Assembly (NCBI GenBank): GCA_030159235.1
Contig: BSBG01000002.1
Span: forward strand, 558,001 to 622,000
Direction: 5' to 3'
Length of the DNA stretch: 64,000 nt
DNA from: Bacillus safensis
GTDB lineage: Bacteria; Bacillota; Bacilli; Bacillales; Bacillaceae
The notes under the pieces are model-generated. The model saw only the letters and a program-made list of their open reading frames with translations. It was not told the origin of the DNA and did not search any database. The translations under genes were made by a program, and so were the position numbers. Positions within the stretch are counted from its first letter, which is position 1; every line of letters begins with the position of its first letter. Below, piece after piece: positions 45,811 through 55,662 of this stretch.

Positions 45811-47709
45811 TTAACTAAAGATGACTTCCTTCGGTTGGTGGTTCAATTGCTCTGGATCAATGCTGCGCTCCACATAAATGCTGTGCCAAATCATAAAGAT
45901 GAGGACAGTCCAAATCTTACGGCTATGATCTGCTTTACCAGCACAATGTTCATTTAATAAATCAAGCACATATTCTTTGTTAATGTATTCATCTGTTTGA
46001 CTGTTTTTAATGATGTCTTTCGCCCAAGCGTTCATCTCATTTTTCAGCCAATGACGAATTGGAACTGGGAAGCCTAGCTTCTTACGGTTTAACACATGGT
46101 CAGGCACAATGCCTTCTGCTGCTTTACGCAATAAATATTTCGTAGTGCCATCTTTTGTTTTCAGCTCTTCTGGAATTTTAGAAGCCGCTTCAAATACGAC
46201 CTTATCTAGGAATGGTACACGAAGCTCAAGAGAATTCGCCATCGTCATCTTGTCTGCTTTCAGTAAGATGTCTCCGCGCATCCACGTATGAATATCAACA
46301 TATTGCATTTTGTTAATATCACTATAGCCTGCACTTTCCTCGAAGTATGTCTTCGTCACATCACGGTACGTAATGCTCGGATCATATTGCTTTAAGAGGT
46401 TTTTCTTCACTGGCTCTTCAAAGATTTTTGCATTACCGATATAACGTTCCTCTAACGGTGTACAACCGCGAACGATAAAGCTTTTTCCTTTCATTCCTTC
46501 TGGCATTAAGCGTGCCAGACGAAGAAGGAGCTTTTTCAGCATAGATGGAACAGATTCAAATGGTTTAAGAGAAAGAGGTTCACGGTAAATATTATATCCA
46601 CCGAACAGCTCGTCTGCTCCCTCACCAGAAAGTACAACTGTGACTTGTTTCTTCGCTTCTTTTGCCACGAAATACAATGGAATCGCCGCCGGATCAGCTA
46701 AAGGATCGTCTAAATGCCAGACAATCTTCGGAAGCTCGTTCATATATTCCTCAGGAGAAATGACGGCACTAAAGTTTTGTAAACCCAGCTTATCAGCTGT
46801 TTCCTTCGCCACATCGACTTCACTAAAACCATCCTGCTGGAAACCAACAGAGAACGTCTTCAGCTCAGGATGAAATTCCTTTGCAACAGATACGATGAAA
46901 GAAGAATCGATACCACCTGATAAGAATGAACCAACAGGTACATCACTTCTCATATGAACTTTCACAGAATCATAGATTGCATCGCGCACTTCTTCAATTA
47001 ACTTTTGTTCTTGTGTTTGCTCTGGCTTAAATTGAACCTTCCAGTAAGTCTTAAATTCAATCTCCTGACCTGGGCGTAAAGTAAACTGATGACCAGGCTC
47101 TACTTTGTGCACCTTTTGGTCAAGTGTATTTGGTTCAGGGACGAATTGGAATGACATGTATTGCTGTAAAGATGTCTCATCAAATAAAATGTTCTCGTTC
47201 ACAGCCATTAAGCTTTTGCGTTCAGATGCAAAGTACACTTGCTCATCCATTTGAGTAAAATAAAGCGGTTTAATACCAAAAGGATCTCTTGCGCCATATA
47301 ATAATTGCGCTTCTTTATCCCAAATTAAAAAGGCAAACATGCCGCGAAGCTTAGAAGCCGCTTCTTCTTTATAATGACGGTATGTAGCAAGAAGTACTTC
47401 CGTATCAGAATCTGTGCTGAACGTGTAGCCTTTTTTCACAAGCTCTTCCTTCAGCTCCACATAGTTATAAATTTCTCCGTTGAAAATAATCCAATACTTT
47501 TCATCTTCATAAGAAAGCGGCTGCTTTCCATGCTCAACATCTATAATACTTAAACGTCTAAATCCAAATCCTACATGCTCATCTTGAAAGTAACCCTCAT
47601 CATCCGGACCACGATGAACGATGAGACGATTCATTTGTTTAATTAGCTCTTCCTGTTCAGTAGTTTCGGACAATGGACGGTGATTAAATACACCAACAAA
47701 CCCACACAT
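45811..47709 (-). CDS. asnB: Glutamine-hydrolysing asparagine synthetase AsnB
   Basis: A 632-residue two-domain enzyme. The N-terminal Ntn-type glutaminase domain begins MCGFVGVF with catalytic Cys2 and has RLSIIDVEHGKQP. The synthetase domain has the SGGIDSS PP-loop (about residues 262-268) and SGEGADELFGGYN (about 353-365). In B. subtilis this AsnB is needed for meso-diaminopimelate amidation in the cell wall rather than mainly for asparagine. GGAGG precedes the ATG. It is next to metK and ytoA, as in B. subtilis. Confidence 0.93.
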   Translation of the reverse strand: MCGFVGVFNHRPLSETTEQEELIKQMNRLIVHRGPDDEGYFQDEHVGFGFRRLSIIDVEHGKQPLSYEDEKYWIIFNGEIYNYVELKEELVKKGYTFSTDSDTEVLLATYRHYKEEAASKLRGMFAFLIWDKEAQLLYGARDPFGIKPLYFTQMDEQVYFASERKSLMAVNENILFDETSLQQYMSFQFVPEPNTLDQKVHKVEPGHQFTLRPGQEIEFKTYWKVQFKPEQTQEQKLIEEVRDAIYDSVKVHMRSDVPVGSFLSGGIDSSFIVSVAKEFHPELKTFSVGFQQDGFSEVDVAKETADKLGLQNFSAVISPEEYMNELPKIVWHLDDPLADPAAIPLYFVAKEAKKQVTVVLSGEGADELFGGYNIYREPLSLKPFESVPSMLKKLLLRLARLMPEGMKGKSFIVRGCTPLEERYIGNAKIFEEPVKKNLLKQYDPSITYRDVTKTYFEESAGYSDINKMQYVDIHTWMRGDILLKADKMTMANSLELRVPFLDKVVFEAASKIPEELKTKDGTTKYLLRKAAEGIVPDHVLNRKKLGFPVPIRHWLKNEMNAWAKDIIKNSQTDEYINKEYVLDLLNEHCAGKADHSRKIWTVLIFMIWHSIYVERSIDPEQLNHQPKEVIFS

Positions 47710-47802
47710 ATTATTGCCTCCACGTTATGTTATTTCTTAAAAGTAGACCTATAATTAGACAGTATTTTGTCCGATTTTGTTTCACATTTTGTAGAATTTT
47801 TT

Positions 47803-47840
47803 TAATAAAAAAGGAAAACCGCTTAAAATAAGCGGTTTTA
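47803..47840 (-). terminator. Terminator of metK
   Basis: On the minus strand AAAACCGCTT pairs with AAGCGGTTTT (47815-47824) around a 5-base loop, followed by CCTTTTTTATT. Confidence 0.88.
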
Positions 47841-47847
47841 TATGTTG

Positions 47848-49050
47848 TTATTGTCCTAATGCTTCTTGACGAAGTGTATCAGCTTTATCCGTTTTTTCCC
47901 ACGGAAGATCTAAGTCGTGACGGCCGAAATGTCCGTATGCAGCTGTTTGTTTGTAGATCGGACGACGCAGGTCAAGCATTTTAATAATGCCAGCTGGACG
48001 AAGATCAAAGTTCGCACGAACCACTTCAATTAATTTTTCTTCAGAAGCTTTTCCTGTTCCGAATGTATCAATGGAAATCGATACAGGCTGTGCAACACCA
48101 ATTGCATATGCAAGTTGTACTTCACAAGAATCTGCAAGGCCGGCAGCTACGATGTTTTTTGCTACGTAACGAGCAGCGTATGCTGCAGAACGGTCAACCT
48201 TCGTTGCATCCTTACCAGAGAAAGCACCGCCGCCATGACGAGCATAGCCGCCATACGTATCAACGATGATTTTACGTCCTGTTAAACCAGCATCCCCTTG
48301 TGGTCCACCAATAACGAAACGGCCAGTTGGGTTAATAAAGTATTTTGTCTGTTCATCAATCAGTTCACTTGGAACCACAGGGCGGATGACATGCTCTTTT
48401 AGGTCGCTTTGAATTTGTTCAAGCGTCACTTCTGGTGCATGCTGTGTTGAGATAACCACTGTGTCAATACGAACTGGTTTGTTTTGCTCATCATATTCAA
48501 CTGTGACTTGAGTTTTTCCGTCTGGACGAAGGTATGCAAGTGTTTTATCCTTGCGTACTTCTGTTAAACGGCGAGATAATTTATGCGCTAAAGAAATCGG
48601 AAGCGGCATAAGTTCTTCTGTTTCGTTATTGGCAAAACCAAACATAAGCCCTTGGTCACCAGCACCGATTGCATCAATTTCTTCCTCAGTCATTGTTCCT
48701 TCACGTGCTTCAAGCGCTTTGTCTACACCTTGCGCAATATCAGCAGACTGTTCATCAATTGATGTAAGTACCGCACATGTTTCCGCATCAAAACCATATT
48801 TCGCACGCGTGTAGCCAATTTCCTTAATCGTGTCACGCACCGTCTTTGGAATATCGACATAAGTAGACGTTGTAATTTCACCGCTTACTAATACGAGACC
48901 TGTTGTGACAGAAGTTTCACAAGCAACACGTGCATTTGGATCTTTCTTTAAAATTTCATCTAAAATGCTGTCTGAAATTTGATCACAGATTTTATCCGGA
49001 TGTCCTTCCGTCACTGATTCTGAAGTAAATAAACGACGATTTTGACTCAT
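47848..49050 (-). CDS. metK: S-adenosylmethionine synthetase
   Basis: A 400-residue methionine adenosyltransferase producing SAM from methionine and [15 protein letters not shown] (about residues 16-27) is the methionine/ATP site, [10 protein letters not shown] (about 120-129) and GGGAFSGKD (about 270-280) are the family signatures. SD AGGAGG precedes the ATG. It is controlled by a SAM-I riboswitch at 49186-49385 and is monocistronic. Confidence 0.97.
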   Translation of the reverse strand: MSQNRRLFTSESVTEGHPDKICDQISDSILDEILKKDPNARVACETSVTTGLVLVSGEITTSTYVDIPKTVRDTIKEIGYTRAKYGFDAETCAVLTSIDEQSADIAQGVDKALEAREGTMTEEEIDAIGAGDQGLMFGFANNETEELMPLPISLAHKLSRRLTEVRKDKTLAYLRPDGKTQVTVEYDEQNKPVRIDTVVISTQHAPEVTLEQIQSDLKEHVIRPVVPSELIDEQTKYFINPTGRFVIGGPQGDAGLTGRKIIVDTYGGYARHGGGAFSGKDATKVDRSAAYAARYVAKNIVAAGLADSCEVQLAYAIGVAQPVSISIDTFGTGKASEEKLIEVVRANFDLRPAGIIKMLDLRRPIYKQTAAYGHFGRHDLDLPWEKTDKADTLRQEALGQ

Positions 49051-49185
49051 AATGGCTATTTCCTCCTGTACAAGACCACATCATCCCAAGATGAGGCCTC
49101 AAATATGATACGGAACTCGTTCCCTCTTATATTTGAAAACGTTTATATTAGAGATGTTATTGGCAATTTGTTCATATGATATCCC

Positions 49186-49385
49186 AAAAATAAAAAAACC
49201 ATTTCCTTCATTGCGAGGAAAGGGTCTGAGATCGCATGCCTTTCACTCTTATCGCTCAAGGTGTTCTTGTACCTTGCATCAGGTTAGCACCTTGGTTTCT
49301 CAGCATTTTCATGCCTTTTTCATAAGAAACCGGTTGCTGGGCTTCATCGGGCCTGTCCCTCCACCAACTCGGGATAAGAGTATCC
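49186..49385 (-). ncRNA. SAM-I riboswitch (S-box) of metK
   Basis: On the minus strand CTTATCCCGAG (from 49380), GGTGGAGGGAC, GATGAAGCCC and CAGCAACC are conserved S-box segments. They are followed by stems P2-P4 and a terminator whose stem is 49199-49208 with 49216-49225, with a T run at about 49186-49198. Bound SAM favours the terminator, so metK is read when SAM is low. Confidence 0.95.
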
Positions 49386-49525
49386 GTTCAATAAGATATC
49401 TTATCTTAAACCCTTGCGTCATGTCAATGCTTCATAAGTCTTTTTTCACCTCACCATTAGCATCACCAAAAAGCATATTTTCATAGCAGAAATGAAAAAA
49501 CACACACAAAAATCCTCAAATAGTA

Positions 49526-49553
49526 TAGACTATTATTATTAATGTGTTATACT
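49526..49553 (+). promoter_or_regulatory. pckA promoter with CcpN-like operator
   Basis: TAGACT (49526-49531) and TATACT (49548-49553) form the promoter, 16 bp apart. TGTGTTATACT (49543-49553) overlaps the -10 and fits the CcpN consensus TRTGHYATAYW at all positions. CcpN represses pckA under glycolytic conditions in B. subtilis. Confidence 0.75.
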
Positions 49554-49595
49554 AATCGAAACAAACAAATTCAACGGTAAAGGAAGGGTTTTTTT

Positions 49596-51182
49596 ATGAA
49601 CTCAGTGGATTTAAAAGAAGATTTGCAGTCATTGCTCTCATTAGAAAATACGCACCAAAATTTATCTGTTCCGAAACTTGTTGAAAAGATTTTGGCACGT
49701 AATGAAGGCGTTTTAACATCAACAGGAGCTGTCCGTGCCACAACTGGAGCCTACACAGGACGTTCGCCTAAAGATAAATTTATCGTCAAAGAAGAAAGCT
49801 CTGAACATAAAATCGATTGGGGTCAAGTCAACCAGCCGATCTCCAAAGAAGCATTTGACCGTTTATATACAAAGGTTGTGTCATACTTAAAAGAACGTGA
49901 TGAACTATTCGTCTTTGAAGGCTTTGCTGGCGCTGATGAAAGATACCGCATGCCGATTACAGTTGTAAACGAATTTGCATGGCACAATCTTTTTGCAAAG
50001 CAGCTATTTATCCGACCTGACGGATCAACACCTTCTTCAAACGAAAAACCTTTCACCATCTTATCTGCACCACATTTTAAAGCAGATCCTGAAACAGATG
50101 GCACAAACTCAGAAACGTTTATTATCGTTTCTTTTGAAAAACGCACGATTCTTATCGGTGGAACAGAATATGCGGGAGAAATGAAAAAGTCCATTTTCTC
50201 TGTCATGAACTACCTGCTTCCTGAGCAAGATATTTTATCTATGCACTGCTCAGCAAACGTCGGTCAAGAGGGCGATGTGGCCTTATTCTTCGGTCTTTCA
50301 GGCACTGGGAAAACGACGCTTTCTGCAAGCGCAAGCCGCAAACTGATCGGAGACGATGAGCACGGCTGGTCTGGCACAGGGGTCTTCAATATCGAAGGCG
50401 GATGCTATGCGAAATGTGTAAATTTAAGTGAAGAAAAAGAACCACAAATCTACAAAGCGATCAGCTTCGGATCAGTTCTTGAAAATGTTGTGCTTGATGA
50501 AGAAACACGTGAAGCGGATTATGACGACACATTCTTTACTGAAAATACACGCGCTGCTTACCCAATCGAAATGATTGATAACATTGTGAAACCAAGTATC
50601 GCAGGGCATCCATCTGCCATTGTCTTCTTAACAGCTGATGCATTTGGCGTTTTACCTCCAATCAGCCGTTTAACAAAGGAACAGGCGATGTACCATTTCT
50701 TAAGCGGGTACACAAGTAAATTAGCTGGTACTGAGCGTGGTGTCACATCACCAGAAACGACATTCTCTACTTGCTTTGGTTCACCATTCCTCCCGCTTCC
50801 AGCTCACGTTTATGCTGAAATGCTTGGCAAGAAAATTGATGAGCACGGAGCAAAAGTATTCCTCGTGAATACAGGCTGGACTGGCGGAGGCTATGGTACA
50901 GGTAAACGAATGAATCTGGCTCATACAAGAGCGATGGTGCAGGCAGCGATCGAAGGTGACCTTGACAATGCCGAAATGATTACTGATGACATCTTTGGAT
51001 TGCACATCCCGCTTCATATTCCTGGTGTACCAGATGAAGTGCTTCAGCCTTCTAAAACATGGGATGACCAAGAGGCTTATCAAGAAAAAGCAAACTTCCT
51101 TGCCAATGAATTTAAAAAGAACTTCCAAAAATTCAGCCATGCGGCAAGTGACATTGAAGCCAAAGGCGGACCACTCGTATAA
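49596..51182 (+). CDS. pckA: Phosphoenolpyruvate carboxykinase (ATP)
   Basis: A 528-residue ATP-dependent PEP carboxykinase, the first step of gluconeogenesis from oxaloacetate. [13 protein letters not shown] (about residues 230-242) is the kinase-1a P-loop, and GDDEHGW with IEGGCYAK follow. SD AAGGAAGGG precedes the ATG. Regulation by CcpN is suggested by the operator at the -10 box. It is monocistronic, closed by a hairpin shared with ytmB. Confidence 0.97.
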   Translation: MNSVDLKEDLQSLLSLENTHQNLSVPKLVEKILARNEGVLTSTGAVRATTGAYTGRSPKDKFIVKEESSEHKIDWGQVNQPISKEAFDRLYTKVVSYLKERDELFVFEGFAGADERYRMPITVVNEFAWHNLFAKQLFIRPDGSTPSSNEKPFTILSAPHFKADPETDGTNSETFIIVSFEKRTILIGGTEYAGEMKKSIFSVMNYLLPEQDILSMHCSANVGQEGDVALFFGLSGTGKTTLSASASRKLIGDDEHGWSGTGVFNIEGGCYAKCVNLSEEKEPQIYKAISFGSVLENVVLDEETREADYDDTFFTENTRAAYPIEMIDNIVKPSIAGHPSAIVFLTADAFGVLPPISRLTKEQAMYHFLSGYTSKLAGTERGVTSPETTFSTCFGSPFLPLPAHVYAEMLGKKIDEHGAKVFLVNTGWTGGGYGTGKRMNLAHTRAMVQAAIEGDLDNAEMITDDIFGLHIPLHIPGVPDEVLQPSKTWDDQEAYQEKANFLANEFKKNFQKFSHAASDIEAKGGPLV

Positions 51183-51191
51183 TCAAATGAC

Positions 51192-51226
51192 AAAAGCTGA
51201 GGAGATTCAATCCCTCAGCTTTTTTT
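51192..51226. terminator. Bidirectional terminator between pckA and ytmB
   Basis: AAAAGCTGAGG pairs with CCTCAGCTTTT around a short loop, with a T run after. Confidence 0.92.
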
Positions 51227-51227
51227 G

Positions 51228-51470
51228 TTAGTTCGTTGAATGCAATGATACAAGACGGTACGTCACCTTCGTGATATTGCCAGTTAGCTCCAGCTTTTCA
51301 ACATGTGCTGTCCCTGTTTTTTCTCCGTCTTTCGTTTTGCGCACCTCAAGCGGAATATTTAATGGATAAATGCGGTACCCTTCCTTCATGAGCTCAAACA
51401 CATTTTCTTCAATTCTTGTCTCTTTTCCCTTTGTGACAATCATTGTATTAAATTCAACAGGCATTCCCAT
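51228..51470 (-). CDS. ytmB: DUF2584 protein YtmB
   Basis: An 80-residue soluble, mostly beta protein (GMPVEFNTMIVTKGKE, IYPLNIPLEVRKTKDG, ITKVTYRLVSLHSTN), matching YtmB/DUF2584. Function unknown. The ATG follows GGGGG with a long gap. It lies 39 bp after ytmA, probably co-transcribed with it. Confidence 0.82.
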   Translation of the reverse strand: MGMPVEFNTMIVTKGKETRIEENVFELMKEGYRIYPLNIPLEVRKTKDGEKTGTAHVEKLELTGNITKVTYRLVSLHSTN

Positions 51471-51509
51471 AATGAAAATCCCCCTACTTTCTATATTTCG
51501 TTATACTGC

Positions 51510-52304
51510 TTATTTTACCACATTTCCGCTTTTTCGACTGTGCATCCATGTGGTCAGCCTTCTAACAATCTCTCGATTATGCTGCGGCGGGAAATAATGG
51601 TTGTACCCGTGGAAATACCATGTCTCCACTGACTTTCCGTGCTGGCGCAGTGCATCTTCTAACAAATACGCATGCTCAATCGATACATTTTCGTCCTCTT
51701 CTCCATGAATGATGAGGACAGCTGCTTCAATTTGGTCTACAGCATGTAAAGGGGTTCTGTCCTCATATGCCTCTGGCACCTTGTGCGGCGCACCACCAAT
51801 CACACGCTTCAGCATCCTTCTCATATCCACACGCTCTTCATAAGTGAGTTTCATATCACTGACGCCGCCCCATGTAACAAAGGAAGCCGCCTCCTGTTTC
51901 ATTTCAACAGCGGTCCAAATGCCCATAATACCGCCTCGCGAAAAACCAAAGATATGAATACGGTCCTGCTTCACTTTTTTGTGCTGCTTTAACAGCTGAA
52001 AGGCAGCGAACGCATCCTTCCGATCCTCTCCGGCAAAATCTTCGTTCCCTTCGCCACCCTGATTTCCTCGGTAAAAGGGAGCAAATACGACAAAACCCTG
52101 CGCTGCAAATTGTACAATTCGGCCTGGTCTCACCATTCCCACATTCTTAATGCCGCCTCGTAAATACAAAAAGCCGTCATAGCGCCCTTCTCCAGCTGGT
52201 TCAGCGAGCAACCCTTTGATCCGAAGTCCATCTGCCTCATAGGTCACGGTAAATAAATGAATATGCGGATGGGGCGATGGAAACCTTCTTTTTTCCACAA
52301 TCAC
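51510..52304 (-). CDS. ytmA: Prolyl-oligopeptidase-like hydrolase YtmA
   Basis: A 264-residue alpha/beta hydrolase with GFSRGG holding the nucleophile Ser (about residue 127), GEEDENV with the Asp and a His in FHGYNHYFPP. The oligopeptidase-like fold suggests peptidase or esterase activity, but the substrate is unknown. The GTG at 52304 has AGGAG upstream. The adjoining ytmB and the upstream carotenoid operon run in the same direction; a 21-bp gap to the oxidase gene leaves read-through possible. Confidence 0.82.
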   Translation of the reverse strand: MIVEKRRFPSPHPHIHLFTVTYEADGLRIKGLLAEPAGEGRYDGFLYLRGGIKNVGMVRPGRIVQFAAQGFVVFAPFYRGNQGGEGNEDFAGEDRKDAFAAFQLLKQHKKVKQDRIHIFGFSRGGIMGIWTAVEMKQEAASFVTWGGVSDMKLTYEERVDMRRMLKRVIGGAPHKVPEAYEDRTPLHAVDQIEAAVLIIHGEEDENVSIEHAYLLEDALRQHGKSVETWYFHGYNHYFPPQHNREIVRRLTTWMHSRKSGNVVK

Positions 52305-52325
52305 TCGATTTCTCTCCTTTCTCTC

Positions 52326-53810
52326 TTATGACGTCCATTGCTTCAGCATCGCTTCTGCGACAAGCTGCCCTGATTTTGTCACCATTGGCGTGCCGCCGCC
52401 TGGATGGCTTGTTCCCCCAACAAACCACAGTCCTTCAATGTCCTTTGATTGATTATTGATGCGAAAGAACGCCTGCTTGAACGAGTTTGAAGACATACCA
52501 TAAATGGCTCCACGATATGCTCCCGTTTTCTGCTGTAGATCAAGCGGAGTTTGCACCGCTTCATATTCGATCAGCTCATCCATATCCACGAGGCCCTTTT
52601 CCTTTAATTTCGTTTTCAAATGCTGACGATATGTCTCCTTTAGCATGTCCCAATCTTGCTCTTTTGTCACATAAGGTGCATTGGCCAGCACAAACAGGTT
52701 GCTCCTTCCTGGTCCCCCGCTTAAAGCTAGTTCTGAATGACCTGAATAACATATGTAAAGGGTCGGGTCCTGAGGCAGTTGTTTTTTCTGAAAAATATCC
52801 TTGAATTCTTGCTCATAATTTTCAGGGAAAAACACATTGTGATGAGCCAGCTGTTCATAGGCTTTACGTATTCCTAATAAAAGAACAAAGCCTGATAACG
52901 ACGGTTCAATGCCAGCCAGTTTTTGATTTAAAAAACTAGGACGGTCTTTTTCATCTATGAGATGACGGTACACAGTCAGCGCATCTGCTCCTGCAATGAC
53001 TTGATCTGCCTCGTACATCTGCTGAGCCGTCTCCACTCCTTTGATCCGTCGATCCTTCACATGAATCCTGTTGACTTGTTCATTGAGATGAATGTGAACG
53101 CCTAATTCCTTAGCCAGTGTCTCAAATGCCTCCACTAAACGATATGTACCACCCTTTATTCCAAAAATTCCTTTCTCCCCTTCTAAATACGCCATCATAT
53201 TAAAAATAGCCGGTGCCTCATAGGGAGAAGAACCAATATATGTTGCATACCGTCCAAACATCGCCAATGTATGGGGATGACGGAAATATTGACGCAGCAG
53301 GCGCTGAACAGACGTAAAAGGTTTGACAGCGAGTAGTGCTTTCATCAGCTTTAAATCCGCCTTATCCTTCCAGGTCAGTAACAAACGATTTAAAAACTGA
53401 TCCTCTGCCTTTTGAAAAAGCGTCTTTGATTCCTGCAAAAATGCACGGTATCGCTTCGCATCTTCAGGACTGAAAGCTGCAATTTGAGATTCCATGTGCT
53501 CAATATCCGGCGTAAACTCGACCGTATGTCCATCTGAAAAAACGTTTTTGGTCAGCGGAGAAATCGGATAAAAAGTCACATAATCCTCCATCCGTCTATG
53601 ACAGGCTGTAAACACCTCTTCGAAATATGCCTTCATTGTGATGGTACTCGGTCCTAAATCAAAAGAGTAGCCTGCTCCATGATGGCGCTGCAATTTCCCG
53701 CCTAAAGCCGCTTCTTTTTCTAAAATAGTGACCTGAACCCCGCGCGACTGTAAGCGGATTGCTGCTGATAATCCGCCAAGTCCGCCGCCGATAATGATCA
53801 CCTTTTTCAT
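52326..53810 (-). CDS. Carotenoid desaturase/oxidase (CrtN/CrtP-like)
   Basis: A 494-residue FAD-dependent enzyme of the phytoene-desaturase (CrtI/CrtN) family. VIIIGGGLGGLSAA at the N-terminus is the dinucleotide-binding motif, FDLGPSTITM follows, and GGTSHPGGGTPMV near the C-terminus is the family FAD-contact segment. It could be a diapophytoene/diaponeurosporene desaturase (CrtN) or oxidase (CrtP), which cannot be separated by eye. The ATG at 53810 overlaps the glycosyltransferase stop. It is the last gene of a four-gene operon. No CrtM synthase is present in the window. Confidence 0.82.
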   Translation of the reverse strand: MKKVIIIGGGLGGLSAAIRLQSRGVQVTILEKEAALGGKLQRHHGAGYSFDLGPSTITMKAYFEEVFTACHRRMEDYVTFYPISPLTKNVFSDGHTVEFTPDIEHMESQIAAFSPEDAKRYRAFLQESKTLFQKAEDQFLNRLLLTWKDKADLKLMKALLAVKPFTSVQRLLRQYFRHPHTLAMFGRYATYIGSSPYEAPAIFNMMAYLEGEKGIFGIKGGTYRLVEAFETLAKELGVHIHLNEQVNRIHVKDRRIKGVETAQQMYEADQVIAGADALTVYRHLIDEKDRPSFLNQKLAGIEPSLSGFVLLLGIRKAYEQLAHHNVFFPENYEQEFKDIFQKKQLPQDPTLYICYSGHSELALSGGPGRSNLFVLANAPYVTKEQDWDMLKETYRQHLKTKLKEKGLVDMDELIEYEAVQTPLDLQQKTGAYRGAIYGMSSNSFKQAFFRINNQSKDIEGLWFVGGTSHPGGGTPMVTKSGQLVAEAMLKQWTS

Positions 53811-54934
53811 TCGTACCTTCTCCCTTTCCATTCATACCCTTCTTTTTTCAGCCCAATTTTCATAGAAGCAAAGCCAATGGCGATCAGGCTTAAAATACTG
53901 ATCGGCAATAAAAAGGCCATTGCAGATGTTCGCCCATTTTCAGTATCAATTGCCGCTTTGATCGACACACCCAGCCCGTAGCAAAGAATGGCTAAACAGA
54001 TATTCAATACATCCAGCTGAAACAATGCCATCATGAAACAAATGACAGGCACCAAATAAAGCATGGTGTATAAACAAAAGACACTGCTTAACAAAGCAAT
54101 GCTTCGATTTACGCCCGGGAACAAATTTTTCCGATAACCTTCCCAAACCTCCTGTCCACTCTCATACATTCTCATATACACAAATGGATGAATGCATGCA
54201 AGTGTAAACGGAAAGCCTTTTTCTTTTACCCGTCTAGCCAAGGCCATATCATCAACTAGTGAATCCTTAATCGCTTCATGCCCGCCAATGTCGTGATAAC
54301 AATTCTTTTCAATGGCAATAAAGCCGCCATGTGCTGCGGCAAAAGCGGGGTTTTTAGATTTCCTTACCCATTTCACTGGCAGATGACAGCCAATGGTAAA
54401 CATCATCATAGGAACCACAAGATGCTCAAAAAATGTGCCTGTTTTTTGTTCTGGAAATCCTGACAGCATGCCCGTTTCTTGGTTGCATAACTGCTTGTAC
54501 ACTGATTCAACAGCCCCTTTTTTTAACCGGACATCCGCATCTACAAATAGCAGCCAATCAGAAGCTGTTGCCTGAGCGAGCTGAGAACAAGCATATGATT
54601 TACCTAGCCAACCGCGCTTTAATGCTTGACCTGACTGGACACGTATCCACGGATATCTCTCTGCAAAGCGCTCCACTATCGCTCTTGTCTGATCTGTCGA
54701 ATGATCATCAAGTACGATCAGCTCTTTCGGGTGAAGACGTTGATCAACGATCGACTGAAGACAGGCTTCTATCCGTTTTTCCTCATTTCTCGCTGGAATT
54801 AAAATTGATAACGAGATGGGTTCATCGGGTGAAAAAGATGCTGGCTTTAAAACCGGAAACTGCTTCATATTCCATATCGTAAAAATAAACTGACAGAAGA
54901 GACATACACTGATCACAGTTAAGATGACCGCCAT
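53807..54934 (-). CDS. GT2 glycosyltransferase, carotenoid-type (CrtQ-like)
   Basis: A 375-residue membrane-bound family 2 glycosyltransferase. One N-terminal helix is followed by SILIPARNEEKRIEAC, LDDHSTDQT with the nucleotide-sugar Asp, FVDADVRL (DxD) and two or three C-terminal helices. The sequence and operon fit CrtQ, which glycosylates diaponeurosporenoic acid in staphyloxanthin-type pathways. The ATG at 54934 has GGGTG eight bases upstream; the acyltransferase reading overlaps its start. The stop overlaps the next start (ATGA). Confidence 0.8.
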   Translation of the reverse strand: MAVILTVISVCLFCQFIFTIWNMKQFPVLKPASFSPDEPISLSILIPARNEEKRIEACLQSIVDQRLHPKELIVLDDHSTDQTRAIVERFAERYPWIRVQSGQALKRGWLGKSYACSQLAQATASDWLLFVDADVRLKKGAVESVYKQLCNQETGMLSGFPEQKTGTFFEHLVVPMMMFTIGCHLPVKWVRKSKNPAFAAAHGGFIAIEKNCYHDIGGHEAIKDSLVDDMALARRVKEKGFPFTLACIHPFVYMRMYESGQEVWEGYRKNLFPGVNRSIALLSSVFCLYTMLYLVPVICFMMALFQLDVLNICLAILCYGLGVSIKAAIDTENGRTSAMAFLLPISILSLIAIGFASMKIGLKKEGYEWKGRRYE

Positions 54935-55662
54935 GTGTTCACCCACTTTTTAAAGGAATCAAACGCATCACTTGTTGACTGACTTGTTCTTGTCATCTGT
55001 CTAAATTCTTGATTAGAAAAATCAGGATCAGCGATGACCTGTGCTTGATGTGCGTTTAACTGCGTTTCAAGCAGGTTGCTGAGCATATGCGTCACTTCTT
55101 TGCTTCGAAGTGCCCCGCCAGAAACTAAAGCCTCTTCACCAAACACAACAGATACTGTCGGCTTTTGAAATTGATTAAATGTATAATGCAAGGTCACAGG
55201 CTTCACCACAACTTGCTCAAACTGTCTCACTAAAAAAGAAGCCCCGCCCTCCAATTCAAGTGGCCGCATATCCTGATGGATGATTCTCCCCTGCGGAAAC
55301 AGCCACACTGCACCGCCATCCTGCATGTTCTTCTGTGCCGTCATTAAGGCTTGTTTGACACTTTTCAGATTCTCTTTATGAACCGGAAAGGCACCGAGCT
55401 TACGGAAAAAGGCATATTGCTTCAGCTGCTTTTCTTCCATCATCATATAGTGATCGAGCTCAGACACTTTTTCAGTTAAAAGAAAGATAATCAATCCATC
55501 CCACCACGAGCTATGATTCGCAAGATAAAGAACAGGCAGCTTCTCGTTTGGGTCCACCGAGCCTTTCATCATCACACAACGGAAATGTTTATGAAGTAAA
55601 TACCGTTCAAGATAAAGGGAAAATATACGTCTAAACGATCGGCTTTTGTCGCTTTCTTTCAA
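54919..55662 (-). CDS. Acyltransferase of the carotenoid operon (PlsC/CrtO-like)
   Basis: A 247-residue acyltransferase with the NHSSWWD (H-x4-D) catalytic motif and FPQGRI, as in PlsC-like proteins. In this operon it probably acylates the sugar of a glycosylated carotenoid, as CrtO does in staphyloxanthin, although sequence relation to CrtO is not certain. The TTG at 55662 has GAAGGG six bases upstream; a longer frame to 55692 lacks one. It overlaps the CruF-like gene by 32 bp and the glycosyltransferase gene by 16 bp. Confidence 0.78.
   Translation of the reverse strand: MKESDKSRSFRRIFSLYLERYLLHKHFRCVMMKGSVDPNEKLPVLYLANHSSWWDGLIIFLLTEKVSELDHYMMMEEKQLKQYAFFRKLGAFPVHKENLKSVKQALMTAQKNMQDGGAVWLFPQGRIIHQDMRPLELEGGASFLVRQFEQVVVKPVTLHYTFNQFQKPTVSVVFGEEALVSGGALRSKEVTHMLSNLLETQLNAHQAQVIADPDFSNQEFRQMTRTSQSTSDAFDSFKKWVNTWRSS

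Noticed and set aside
49134..49147. A cre-like sequence (TGAAAACGTTTATA) in the metK leader
   Set aside because: One mismatch to consensus and placed between the riboswitch terminator and the SD of a SAM-controlled gene; judged coincidental.
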